From positions 26,212,350 to 26,276,349 of the forward strand of contig CM057234.1 of assembly GCA_029891385.1 (NCBI GenBank): a stretch of 64,000 bases of DNA, written 5' to 3'. The notes under the pieces are model-generated. The model did no database searches and was not told the DNA's origin. It saw only the letters and a program-made list of their open reading frames with translations. The position numbers were made by a program, and so were the translations under genes. Below, piece by piece: positions 22,301 through 34,204 of the stretch; within the stretch, counting starts at the first letter, position 1, and each line of letters opens with the position of its first letter. This stretch comes from Erythroxylum novogranatense (lineage: Eukaryota > Streptophyta > Magnoliopsida > Malpighiales > Erythroxylaceae).

Positions 22301-25300
22301 ATTAAGTTTTCATCAGCAACTGTTTGATTGCAATTGCTTCAGCTCTCCACATTTCGATTACTTATTGTTTCCTTCATATCTTGACCATAGGGTTTCATCA
22401 AGCAAGGTCTACAATGCTGTTCCACCTCCTCAACAGTTACTACCCGGAGTTCATAGTTCTGGAGATGAAATCAAGTTAAATACAGATTCAACTGTAGGTA
22501 TAGCACCATCAAGAATGAACTTTAAACCATCTATTCCAGCTTCTTCGTACCCTGCTGTGGCTACTTTCATTCCCCAAGGTACAACATCAGTGTCTAAGGG
22601 GATTGTAACCTGTGGACATCCCCAATCAAACCCAGGCAGTTATCAGCAGCCTTTAGTAACTGGAGGAACAAGCTATGGTGGATATGGTGGAATATATCCT
22701 CAGGCTACGCCTTTGCAACAAGTTGCCCTGGTCCTTAGACAGTCACCTTCTCCCATCAATTCTACCATTGCGCCCACAATCTCTGTACCAAGTCCAGAAT
22801 CAAAGCCAAGTGTGAGCACCATTTCTGAGAATGACAAAAGACCAAATCAGAAACGGAAGTTTCAGGAGTTACCTGCCAACTTGAAAGAGCCTGCACGACA
22901 TCATCAGGTATGCTTACCTTTTATCCAAAGATAGTATCTTTGGCTTAAGATAATACTTTTGAGTATAACTTCTTAAGTAACGAAAACCGAAGGGGAAGGT
23001 TAACATGGTATTTAGCATTAGAATTAGGAAGTAGTTCCCTGAAGCATATGCTTTGATTACAAAGTGCTTGATAATGCCTAAAATTTGGCGACTAGCTAAT
23101 AATCAACTACTATATCATTTTTTACATCTATTGTGTTGAATGTATACGGAGTTAGAGCCTTTCCAACTATTTTATTGGTCTTAGGTTGGAACTTCTTACA
23201 ATAGTTTATCGACTAGAAGGATGAACTCTGTCTGGACTGTGAGTTATTAACTTCATGAGAGGGAAACTAACAAGAATGTTAGTGGTGTAGGGCGAGTAGA
23301 AGATATATCAAACTAGAGGCCAAGACACAAATTTTACGAAATCTAGTTGCTGGAATTTGAGTTTTAGTTTGGGATTTCAGCTTAGGATGTTGGGATTTCA
23401 AGTTAGGGATAGCTGGAATTTTAAGGTTTGATATCGATACAATATTTGGGTTTTAGTTGTTGGAAATTTAGGCTATAATTGTTAGAATTTCAGTGAGGAG
23501 TAATGGAGGGTAAGGAAGTAGGAATTACTCCTAGGATTTAAGAATTACTCTTAGAAGAAAGCATGGCACCTGAGTACACATATATTTAGAAAAGTTTTTA
23601 GAACTCCTATTCTATTAGTAAAGGGGTTCCTAACTAACATATCCAAAACAAAATTGAATCTTATTCTAATAAGAATTCTATATTCTTAATCGAGTCCTAA
23701 ACAACTAGGATAACATATCTACACTTGAGATAACATATCTACAACTAGGGTAATATATCTAACTTACTACTACTTATTTAATAAGAAAATTTAGCATAAA
23801 CTAAGTTTGAACTTTTGTTGTCTTTGCTGTCACCTCAACTCCCACTCTTCATCCCACCAAATTCAGGCTTGTTTTTGATGATTTGCCCTCTTTTTATTTC
23901 TTCTACAAACTTTAAGATCTTTGGCATCAGTTAGTGCACATAGTCTTTGAATTTCCCTTTCTTTTGGGTTACTTCTGCTTTATAATGGAACGGGGAAGGG
24001 ATTTTGCCTGATGCATGACTAGCAATATGTTTCTTGGTATTTTATACATCTCATCGTTCAGGATTTTTATATGTTAATCTAGGGAATGGTCACATAGACA
24101 GGTTTGGTGGTTTTGTCAGTGACCTCGTCTTACCATTGCTAAGCCAGTTATGCTTTTTTATGATTGGACACCAAGTTATCTATCACGATAGAGGAGCATT
24201 TCTGTTGGTCATGTAAATAACATTAGTCCTAGAATATTTATTTTTCCCAATTTCATTTAATTGCATTTGTAGAAGTCTTTTTTCTCTCTGGGTCTGTCAA
24301 AGCCAGTTTCATGAATTCAGTGACCATGTGTTGCTTAAATAGACTTATCCTTGAGTTCTTTCCTGCCAGTGCAACATTTTATGGTCCCAAACGTAAGGCA
24401 GCAGATATGTGTTACCTTTACTTCCTACTATAATTGCATTAAGTTATAACTTCTTATTTTGGAAAGAGAGATAGAAAAGTGTTGTAAGGCTTTTAATCCA
24501 TGGTGCCCTGTGATGCCAACTGCAGCTTTCAAACTTGATTTTCTGATTCAGGATTTTTTGTTTAACTTACCAAATGACATGTTGGGCAACGGTGGTGAGA
24601 AGAGCTAAATTTCTTCACGAATTCGTTTGCATTATTTTTAGTTAGCACCTTGATTTGCAATTTGAAGCCAATTTTCATATTTTAGTTAGTCGGTAAGGCA
24701 TGGAATATGGGTGCTTTTATTGATTTTATCATTTAGAGTAGTTTAGAAACTGGATCTTTTGTTGACCCTGGGTGAGTATTTCTGGTTAAATAAAATATGC
24801 TGTAATAAATTCTGTGGTTTGTAAAATCTTAGTTGTGTTCAGGATTTTTCATTTAACAAATGACAGTTTGGGCAAGCAGTGTTGAGAAAAACTAAATTTC
24901 TTCGTGAATTTGTTTGCATTACTTTTAAGCATCACCTTGGTTTGCAGTGTGAAGCAAGTTCTCCTATTTTATTTTGTGGGTAAAGCATGGAATATGGTTG
25001 TTTTCATCGGTTTATCATTTAGAGTAGTTTTGAAACTGGATCTTTTGTAGACTGTCAGCAAGTATTTCTGCTTAAATGAAATCTGCTATAATTAATCCTT
25101 TGGTTTGCAAAACCTTAATTGTGTTACTTTCATTATCTCATCATCATTGTCACTACGATATGATCTATAACTGTGTATTTTAATTTCCTTGCAGTAAAAA
25201 AATATATTTCAATCTGACTTTCAGTGCTTAATATTCCAGGTATTTTCTCTGACCTTGTAAGCACCTAACAGGCTGATACAAGACCTCTCTTTGGGGCTAT

Positions 25301-26730
25301 TGGTTTGTATGTTTAACAGGGTTTCCAATCATGGAGGCACCCAGCAATCGAGATATGCTAATTCAAAGCATGATCAAAGCCCAATAAAATATTTCTTCGG
25401 TTATCTGTTATCATATAAGTGGAAAAAGTTGTCTGTGCCTTTCAGGAGTTCATATTTTGATATTATGTTCTCATGAAGTACTACTTGGGTTTCTTAGAGT
25501 TGAAATTCTAAAAGCCAGTTCTGATATAAAATATTATTGGGTTGAATATTGGGCGGCTGATCTTCCCTTCACAAAAGTTTTGAGCTATTATATTCTTAAC
25601 CGAAAGAAGCTAATTTCCTGATTATCTAAATAGTTGTAAAGTGGGAAAATTACAAAAAAATCTGAATCAGATCTTTTGTGATGGTGCTGGATGGACGCAG
25701 TTTCCCCACCTGGAGTTTTGCCTGCATTACTTGATTTGAATTTTCTTATTGAGCTATTTTACCTAGGACAGATTTTTGTTTAAAAAACTTGAATGCATCG
25801 CCTTTTTCTCTCTCACAAAGGCCATCTTCTTAGATACCCATATCACTCCACGAGCTAAATACTGACTTCATTATAATATGAAATTTTGTTACATGAACAT
25901 AAATTACTTTATTTACATGTTTAAGATTTCATCTGTTACATGCTATGCCAATTAAATAAGGTTTTTAAGCTACCAGTACAACATGCTACCTTTCTGATAT
26001 CTGTGAGATGGTTACAGTTCATGTCATCTAATTGATATTGAGATATTAGGTTTGTATTTGTTTCCTTCTAACTCGTTGCAGGGACCAGAGTTTACAAAAT
26101 CTATTGAACAATCTTCAAGAGATTTGGGGTTGAAAAGTGCCTTTCCTGCGCCAGCTTCGAGGAAGTTGATTCAAACTTCATCCAGTGCTATGCCACCCCC
26201 ACCTCCTCGAGCCAAGCCCCCGCTTCCTGTTCCACGAACCATGCCTACGTTGCCACCTGTACCAAAATTCAGTTCGAAGCCACAGGACAATCACAATTAT
26301 ACAAGTAAAGTGAAATCTGAAACTGTACCTGGTATGCTGCAACTCTTTACCCATTTGACTTTGTTCAAGTTAATTACCTGGTATGAGCTAGTCTTTCATG
26401 GAATTTAAAAACAAAATGATCAGAATAGATGATATCCTTCTAGCTTTTTAACTTTGCAATCGAATCTTTTTTGTGAAATAGTAAAGACTATTCAACGAGG
26501 ATTCTTTTGCCCTTGCATTTCGGAATCTTTATGATTCACTATCTGGAAATTTGTGCTCTTGCGTTGTTGAACCCATACTTTCATCTTTAAACTGTTCAAC
26601 TTCTGCAGATACTTTGATCAAACTGATGGAGTATGGGGAGGATGATGATGATCCTGAAGGAACTAGTGAAGAATCGCTTCATGGCAACTTCAGTACTCTG
26701 GCAGTTCGTAAACCATTTTGGGCTATATAA
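19339..26730 (+). CDS. RIK: Protein RIK, KH-domain RNA-binding protein (12 coding exons)
   Basis: Coding exons: 19339-19406, 19933-20173, 20501-20602, 20725-20759, 20838-20913, 21129-21257, 21339-21416, 21754-21847, 21951-22068, 22391-22907, 26082-26331, 26609-26730. All introns are GT-AG, phases agree, and the sum is 1830 nt (609 aa). The protein starts MTDDGDVKG, with a basic RKKRKW patch (likely nuclear signal). The KH-like region follows: REIVINDAEPSVRYKLTKRQTQEEIQ (exon 3-4), GAVVITRGKYRPP, and GPNDQYINHIMNETGATVVLRGRGSG, which resembles the GXXG-type loop. Then comes a low-complexity Pro/Gln/Ser region with a PPPPPRAKPPLPVPR stretch and an acidic tail (YGEDDDDPEG) ending RKPFWAI. In maize the family member binds the MYB protein ROUGH SHEATH2 and is linked to knox gene silencing; the same role here is inferred. 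Intron 10 is unusually long (3.2 kb). Confidence 0.95.
24549..25126. repeat. Tandem duplication of about 290 bp in RIK intron 10
   Basis: Copy 1 runs 24549-24839 and copy 2 24840 to about 25126. Both start CAGGATTTTT and share the order TTAAC-AAATGACA, TTGGGCAA, TAAATTTCTTC, TTTGCATTA, GGCATGGAATATGG, TTTAGAGTAGTTT and GAAACTGGATCTTTTGT. Divergence is moderate, so the duplication is not recent. Confidence 0.88.
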
Positions 26731-26990
26731 TGCAGTGGGGCTTAAACCAGAGTGCTGTTAGTAGCAATCAGTAGTGACCTTTTCTGATTGTGGAGAAACA
26801 AATTGAAAGGGCTTTGTGGCTCCTGTTATGCATGCAGGCTATATGGATCGGTTTTGCTGGTGAGGGGCGTCTCAACACTTGATGTACATAGATTAAAGTA
26901 ATTGTCCTTTTGTATTTGGTTGATATGAGAGTAGGTGTAAATTGAACACTTCTTGGGTGTAGATTCCAGGAAAGCATTGAAATAAATTGT
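26731..26990 (+). terminator. RIK 3' UTR with AATAAA signal
   Basis: Non-coding sequence after the TAA stop. An AATAAA hexamer at 26981-26986 is a likely polyadenylation signal. Confidence 0.6.
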
Positions 26991-27660
26991 GAAACTTCTG
27001 CTATATATGTCTTCTAGAGACCTGGAAAATGAATGGCATATTGTTTAAACAGATTGTTGAACATCTTCAGAATATAACTAAATTTGAACATGATTTTCAA
27101 CTTAATCACAGAGGGCCATAAAAGTTTGATACCTTTCCCCTCCCAAAAAGTTGTTGAAGATTAACTGTACAGAAGAGCAGATGATGTATATTTAATTTTT
27201 TATTTTACCTATCAAATATTTCTTTTATAGAAAATTTTCTCAGTAGCTTTAATTGTTATAGGTAGCATCATGTTTCTTGTATAGAACTATCAATATTTTT
27301 AATTAACTTCGTTAGTCCCTGAGCGCTAAGTCTAAACGTACATTTCCCTGCAAAAAAGCCATATGAGCGGAGGAATTTGCAGGAACAGGACTTTTTGAAA
27401 AAATTCAATGCCTCTAGGATTAAGAAACAATATATTCATATCATGAGTCGTACGTACTATGCAGACCTTCACAAGACCTGCTATTGGCCGCTGCATTCAA
27501 CGAGAGAGATCACATAATAGATTGTAATTTTAATTTCTTCAAAAGGATCATCTCATTTGAAAATGATGACGCATATAGGCTTCTGGTGGCCTATGGGCAC
27601 TTGGTCAAGACCATATAATTGACCCTGACAATGATTTGATGGCTCAAATGTCGCCTCTCT
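26991..27660. other. Intergenic, no feature seen
   Basis: AT-rich spacer between RIK and the hAT remnant. I see no gene, repeat pair or RNA in it. Confidence 0.5.
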
Positions 27661-27683
27661 GCCAATGATCCGAGTACCATACC

Positions 27684-27790
27684 GTACCGGCCGGTACTGG
27701 ATCGAAAGTACCGGGTTTAAATACCGGCCGGTATCGGCCGGTACCGGTGATTCCGGAAAAATACCGGTGATTCCGGTAATTTTCGGTTTT
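27684..27790. repeat. ACCGG/CCGGT motif cluster
   Basis: Within about 110 bp the tetramer CCGG occurs ten or so times, mostly as ACCGGCCGGTA, TACCGGT or GATTCCGG. Several are self-complementary. Such an array is rare in AT-rich intergenic DNA and supports a transposon end. Confidence 0.8.
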
Positions 27791-28867
27791 CCTAGGGACC
27801 TATTTGTAAAAAAAAAAAATTTAACCCTAAAAATATACCCAACTCCCTCGGCCCCGACCTACTCGCTACTCTCCTCTTCTTCTCTCTTCTACGCTCCTCC
27901 GTCCGTCTCTGCCATCCTCGTCCGCCAGATTCGTGCCGTCCGTCGCTCTCCCGCCACGTTGCTGCCCTCCCTGGTCTGGATCTGGACTCCGGTGGTCTTC
28001 TCGTCCGTCTGTGGAGTCTTCGGCTCTTCGTTCTTCCCCCTCGCGTCGTCGCCTCGTCGGTCCTCCACTTGACTTGATCGGTTCTCCTCGCGTCACGGTC
28101 CTCCACCGCCGCAAGCAGCCTTTCGCGCCTTGTCCGTCGTCCTCCGACGTCAACCCGAGCCGACCCGACATCGACCCAGATCTGTGAAGACCGAATGTAT
28201 TGTTTTATTTTTCATGGATTTTTTAGATTAATTGCTTCTGTCATTGTGTTGGTTGTTGGATAATGGTAGATTTGTTGTTAAAAATTGGATGACGATGGAT
28301 TTGTGGTTGTTGGGAATTGCTTCTGTTTTTGCGATGGATACCGATGATGAATTGATGATGGATTTGGGTTGAAGGAGATGTGGTGAACTATTGAACCGTT
28401 GAAGTGAAGTTGTGTAAAAAATGTAAATGGTGAAGGTGATTTCGGTTGAAATGTTGAATGACATTCTTGAAGTGAACTTGACATTTTGCATTTTGGTTTT
28501 TGACATTTTGGATTATGGAAGTTGATTTTGGATTTTGGCATTGAATTGATCTGAATGTCTCATTGGAAAATAAATTTAGAATTGTAATTGTGATTGAATT
28601 GTTGAATTGTGGATGAATGAGATTTATTTTTAATTTGTGCAATTGAATTTGAGATTGAGTTTGATAATTTGATAATCAAAATCAAATTAACATTTAAACC
28701 TAATTTTAATTTTAAAATTGATAATCAAATGTGAAATAAATAATTAAATGTAAGTTTGTAAAATTAATAATCAAAATCAAGAAATTGAAAAAACTTAAAT
28801 CATTAATTGACATATTGTTAATATTTGTTATATGGTAATTCTTTTTTTATATTTGGGTATTGAATTT
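27791..28867. other. Pyrimidine-rich leader and AT-rich spacer, no gene
   Basis: 27840-28190 is CT- and CG-rich (CTCTCCTCTTCTTCTC and CGTCCGTC runs) with open frames on both strands. Their composition and overlap suggest untranslated leader rather than protein. 28190-28867 is AT-rich and grades into the pentamer array. Confidence 0.5.
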
Positions 28868-31110
28868 TGATAAATAATTAGTTAAGTATAAATTTGGGTA
28901 TTTGGGAATTGGAATTTAATTGAATTAGAATGGATTTGAATTGAATTACAATGGAATTGAATTGAATTAGAATGTAAATTAAATTAGAATTGAATTGAAT
29001 TGTAATGAAATTGAATGGAATTGGAATTTGAATTTGGATTGAAAATTGATTGAATGGAAATGAAATTATGAATGTTTTGTAATTGTTAGGATTGGAAATT
29101 GTTGTTAATGGAATGAATGGAAATGAAATTATGAATGTTTTGTAATTATTAGGATTGGAAATTGTTGGGAATGGATTGAATGGAAATAGAATTATGAATG
29201 TTTTGTAATTGTTAGGATTGGAAATTATTAGGAATGGATTGAATGGAAATGGAATTATGAAAGTTTTGTAATTGTTAGGATTGAAAATTGTTGGGAATGG
29301 ATTGTTTGGAAATAGAATTATGAATGTTTTGAAATTGTTAAGATTGAGAATTGTTGGAATTGAATTGAATGGAATGGAATTGAATTGAATGGATTGGATT
29401 GGATTGGATTGAATTGAATTGAGTTGATTTGGATTGGATTGGATTGGATTGGATTGGATTGGATTGGATTGGATTGGATTAGATTGAATTGGATTGGATT
29501 GGATTGAATTGGATTGGATTGAATTGAATTGGATTGGATTGAATTGAATTGAATTAAATTGAATTTGATTGGATTGGATTGGATTGAATTGCATTGGATA
29601 TGATTGGAATTGAATTGAATTGAATAGAATGGAATTGAATTGGAATTGGAATTGGAATTGAATTGAGTTGAATTGGATTGGATTGAATTTATTTGAATTG
29701 GATTAGATTAAATTGAATTCAATTGAATTCAATCCAATTGAATTGAATTGAATTGGATTGGATTGGATTGGATTGGATTGAATTGAATTGGATTGGATTG
29801 GATTTGATTGGATTGTTTTGAATTGAATTGGATTATATTGAATTGAATTGAATTGAATTGGATTGGATTTGATTGGATTGTTTTGAATTGAATTGAATTG
29901 AATTTGATTGGATTGGATTGGATTGAATTGCATTGAATTTGATTGAATTGAATTGGATTGAATTGAATTGGATTGGATTGAATTGGATTGAATTAAATTG
30001 AATTTGATTGGATTGGATTGGATTGAATTGCATTGGATATGATTGGAATTGAATTGAATAGAATGGAATTAAATTGGAATTGGAATTAGAATTGAATTGA
30101 GTTGAATTGAATTGGATTGGATTGGATTGAATTTATTTGAATTGGATTAGATTAAATTGAATTGAATTGAATTTGATTGAATTGGATTGGATTGGATTGG
30201 ATTGGATTGAATTGAATTGAATTCAATCCAATTGAATAGAATTGAATTGGATTGGATTTGATTGGATTGGATTGGATTGGATTGGATTGAATTGGATTGG
30301 AATTGATTGGATTGTTTTGAATTGAATTGGATTATATTGAATTGAATTGAATTGGATTGGATTGGATTTGATTGGATTGTTTTGAATTGAATTGGATTAT
30401 ATTGAATTGAATTGAATTTGATTTGATTGGATTGGATTGGATTGAATTGCATTGAATTTGATTGAATTGGATTGGATTGGATTGGATTGAATTAAATTGA
30501 ATTTGATTGAATTGAATTGGATTGGATTGAATTGAATTGAATTCAATTGGATTGAGTTGAGTTGAATTGAATTGAATTGGATTTGATTGGATTGTTTTGA
30601 ATTGAATTGGATTATATTGAATTGAATTGAATTGAATTTGATTGGATTGGATTGGATTGAATTGCATTGAATTTGATTGGATTGGATTGGATTGAATTGA
30701 ATTGAATTTGATTGAATTGGATTGGATTGGATTGGATTGGATTGGATTGGATTGAATTGAATTGGATTGAGTTGAGTTGAATTGAATTGAATTGAATTGA
30801 ATTAAATTGAATTTGATTGAATTGAATTGGATTAGATTGAATTGAATTGAATTGAATTTGATTGAATTGGATTGAATTGGATTGAATTGGATTGGATTGG
30901 ATTGAGTTGAGTTGAATTGAATTGAATTGGATTTGATTGGATTGTTTTGAATTGAATAGAATTGTTTTGAATTGAATTGAATTGTATTTGAATTGAATTG
31001 AATTGGATTGGATTGAAATGGATTAGATTGAATTGCATTGAATTGAATTTGATTGAATTGGATTGGATTAGGTTGAATTGAATTGAATTGAATGTTTTGA
31101 ATTGTTACCT
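28868..31110. repeat. 2.2-kb (GAATT/GGATT)n pentanucleotide satellite
   Basis: Nearly continuous 5-base units of two main kinds, TTGAA and TTGGA, with scattered variants (TTTGA, TTGCA, TTGTT, TTATA, TTGAG). The flanks (28868-29350) are diluted with longer GGAAATTGTT...GAATG units of about 65 bp. Because a 5-base unit shifts frame evenly and neither unit makes a stop on the minus strand, long spurious minus-strand frames made of IQFNS/IQSNP repeats appear; these are not genes. It most likely lies within an intron or leader, since an acceptor-like TTTTTGTGTACAG precedes the ATG at 31170. Confidence 0.95.
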
Positions 31111-31169
31111 TTGTGCATATTGTCATTATGTACTGAAATTATGTGTTATTCATTTTTGTGTACAGATAA

Positions 31170-31649
31170 ATGGAAGGAAGTTCAAATATTCCCGATCAAT
31201 CTAGTTCAGGAAGATACAATGATCCAGCTTGGGCTCACGCTGGTGTGGTTCCCGGTCAAAAGAATCATACTATTTGCTTGTTTTGTAACAAGCATTTGAA
31301 AGGTGGAGGAATCACCCGATTGAAAAGACATTTAGCTGGGGTTAAAGGAGATGTGGAAGCGTGTAAAAAAGTAAGTCATGATGTGAAGTGGCAGATGAAG
31401 ACATTGCTTGAAGAACATCAATTTGAGAAAGATAGAAGAGAAAGATTGAATCTTGAAATTGGTAGTGGAAGTTCATTTCTCGATTTCTGTGGTGATTATG
31501 GAGATGTTCAAGGTGGAAGTGGTAGTGGTACTGGTAGTGGTGCTGGTAGTGTTCCATCTCAGTTTCAGGATCCTGTACAATCTGAAGTGAGGAAGAGAAG
31601 AAGGCAACTACCTGGTTTCTTTGCACCACGAACAACTCCTGGAGCCTAA
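31170..31649 (+). pseudogene. hAT transposase N-terminus with BED zinc finger
   Basis: 159 codons from ATG, right after an acceptor-like TTTGTGTACAG at 31166. The BED finger is visible: DPAWAHAGVVPG, CLFCNKHLKGGGITRLKRHLAG, then VEACKKV. This is the CX2C...HX3-5(H/C) DNA-binding module of plant hAT transposases. A Gly/Ser linker and a basic patch (KRRRQLPGFF) follow. The frame stops at TAA where the family would continue directly (the next codons still read SIRSAMQTRDAAHNVDMAVAKWWYD), so the stop is a disabling mutation. Confidence 0.85.
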
Positions 31650-33574
31650 CCTTCAATTCGTAGTGCAATGCAGACAAGAGATGCGGCTCACAATGTGGAT
31701 ATGGCAGTAGCTAAATGGTGGTATGATACAGGTTCGTCATTTAATGCTTCTCAATCATATTATTATCAACCTATGATAGATGCCATAGCCTCTTATGGTC
31801 CAGGATACAAAGGGTCATCGGTTGATGACTTAAGAGGTAAACTTTGAGTTGTCAGTTGTCTCAAATGAGAGCTTATTTAATGAACGAAGAGTGAATTGAG
31901 GTATTAATGGATGCTCAATTATGTGTGATGGTTGGACGAATAGGAGACAAGAGCCTATCATAAATTTTTGGTTTATTGTTTTAATGGCTCTATGTTTTAA
32001 AATCGATTGATGCATCCGCATGATTAGAAATGCTTGATAATTTGTTTCAATATTTGATGAAGTTGTGAATGAAGTAGGGTGGAAAACATTGTTCGCTTTA
32101 TTATCGACAATGATTCCGCTTATAAAGCGGCAAAGGATAAGGTTGCAGAATACCTATAATTTCTTTTATTGGACTCCTCAGGTTGCACATTGCATTGACT
32201 TAATCTTGGAGGATATAGGAAATCCTAGGTATTTTCCTTTTTGATGAGACCATGCAGAAGGCAAAGAAGGTGACAAAATTTATTTATAATCGCATGGGTT
32301 TTAAATTTGATGAGAACGGATTTACCAATGGTAGGAATTTGTGTCGCCTCACGTGACAAGATTTGCGACAAATTTCTTATCACTTCATCTTTTCTTTCGC
32401 TGAGGTGGAGTTAAGGCAAATGTTTACAAGTGATAAGTGGGTTACATCTCAAAGATGCTAGGTCTAATGTGGAATAGAAGTTTGCGATGATCATTGGAAG
32501 ATAGGAATTTTGGTCGCAATGTCAATTCGTTATCCGAGTTTGTGAGCCATTGGTGAGGGTACTTGGTTCATCGATAGGAAGAAAAGCCAACAATGAGTTA
32601 TATTTTGATGCAATGGAGAGAGCAACGAAGCAATCAAGGCCAATCAAACATAGCCTTCTTTATACCAACCATATATCTCAATCATTAATGAGAGAAGAAA
32701 AGACAACTTTCTTCTCCATTGTTCAGAATAGGGCATTTTGAATCCCAGTGTGTATTTTAGTTGGATGTTGAAAAGCAAGCTGAAGTTAGTAGAGGAATGC
32801 TTATGACAATTACAACAATTGTTTCTCATGACTCAATGCAAATTGCTTTAACCACACAAATGGAGGCTTATAAGTACTCTTATGGAGATTTTGGAATGTC
32901 GGTCGCGATTCAACAAAGAGGACTTCTTTCTCCGTATTACTTATTTCATATTTCTTATTTGTTGAAATTTATTTATCACTTTATTTTGTTTATAACACTA
33001 CTTTTGTTTTCTTATAACTTGCGATTGCTTAGTGGGATCTTTTCTGGATGTAGTGTTCCAGATTTGAGAAAGTTTGCGATTCAATTTTAAGTCAATGTGT
33101 AAGTGCAAACTGGGTGTGAAACTAAACCTGAGACATTTGAATTTATCCATTCCAAGAAAAGGAATAGATTGGAGCATAAGAGGTTGAATGACTTGGTTTT
33201 TGTTCGTTACAATTTAAAGCTTCGAGAAAGGTACGTTATTTTCATTATTAATTTTTATATAATTTCTTATAATTTTCTAATAATTAAATGTAATTGTTTA
33301 CTAGGACTCTTAGTAGCACAAGTTGTTCAAATGATCCAATTGCAATTGATAATATTGATATTTTGGCGGATTGGGTTTCTGAAGAACTGAATTTGGTTGA
33401 TGTGAGTGATTTGAATGTGGAAGATGATCTTGGATGGGAAAGCATTGACATGTCATTTGGTGCATTAAATTTGAATGATGATGATGATGAAGCTCCTCTC
33501 AATGATGAGGATTTTGTACCAAATGATCAGTGGGGTCAGTGCAGTTCAAGCGGGTATCCGCCCTTTGACGATTG
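31650..33574 (+). pseudogene. hAT transposase body and C-terminal dimerisation region, broken
   Basis: Pieces appear in changing frames. AVAKWWYDTGSSFNAS and YYYQPMIDAIASYGPGYKG (31680-31830) are the start of the DUF659-type region. Near 31920-31990 is the degenerate linker that carries the catalytic region. At 33110-33230, FEFIHSKKRNRLEHKRLNDLVFVRYNLKLRER is the hAT dimerisation signature (two parts, each under 20 residues in the family motif). An acidic tail follows (33294-33574, ending GYPPFDD). Stops and frameshifts are abundant, so it encodes no active transposase. Confidence 0.82.
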
Positions 33575-34204
33575 AACTTCAGGTTTTTATTTTTCCTCTT
33601 TTTTTAATTTTATTTGTATTTGATAATTGATGTTTATGTTAAATTATATGTATGTAATGTAAATGTAATATTTTTGTTTCAGGTTCAACTTCTACTTGAT
33701 TGCTTATTCGTCATCAACTTTTTTGTAATGGGTTATTGTTCTTTTTATCGGATGTTTTGAATCTTTTGATGTAAATATGTAATATTATTTATTATAATGA
33801 TGAAATTGTATGATTGTAATATTTTAAATGCTTTGTATTATTCTTAGTTTTATAATTGTATGATGATGATTGTCTTTATTTATATTAATTGTGGTTATTA
33901 TTTATATGTAAAATATTTACAAATTATTGTTATTTCAAATTAATTGTCATTATTATTTATTATTAAGAGTTTTAAAGTATGGTTGATGTAAATAAAGAAC
34001 CTGGTAATGTATACAAGATAGTTGTATAATATATCAATATGGACTATTTTGCAATTTTTAAAAGTTTAGGACTATTTTATAAATTTAAAAATATCCCTAA
34101 ATCTGCATCTTGCATCAGATCGTTCGATTCAGAAGCGTCAATCTAAGACTTCAATTGATGCAGTATTCATAACATTGCCCTCTGCTCATATTTTTGGGAT
34201 TAAA
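33575..34204. other. AT-rich spacer, no gene
   Basis: Very AT-rich sequence after the hAT remnant, with no frame, repeat pair or RNA that I can support. Confidence 0.45.

Larger units (their letters stand above)
27661..33574 (+). mobile_element. Decayed hAT-type DNA transposon
   Basis: The left side has a cluster of ACCGG/CCGGT motifs at 27684-27790 in direct and inverted order, like the subterminal motif arrays to which hAT transposases bind. A pyrimidine-rich leader (27840-28190), the pentamer array (28868-31110) and the transposase frame from 31170 follow. The right end has no matching CCGGT array and no clear terminal inverted repeat or 8-bp duplication, so the borders are approximate and the right terminus may be lost. 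Confidence 0.62.

Noticed and set aside
24034..24216. Possible extra RIK exon in intron 10
   Set aside because: The exon 10 and exon 11 phases join perfectly without it, and no convincing splice sites border it.
27665..28171. Overlapping open frames of 84 to 135 codons on both strands
   Set aside because: Composition is that of a CT/CG-rich untranslated leader. Frames overlap on both strands, with no known domain.
28878..31126. Several minus-strand open frames of 66 to 264 codons
   Set aside because: They are pure pentapeptide repeats from the GAATT/GGATT array, open only because the unit has no stop in that direction.
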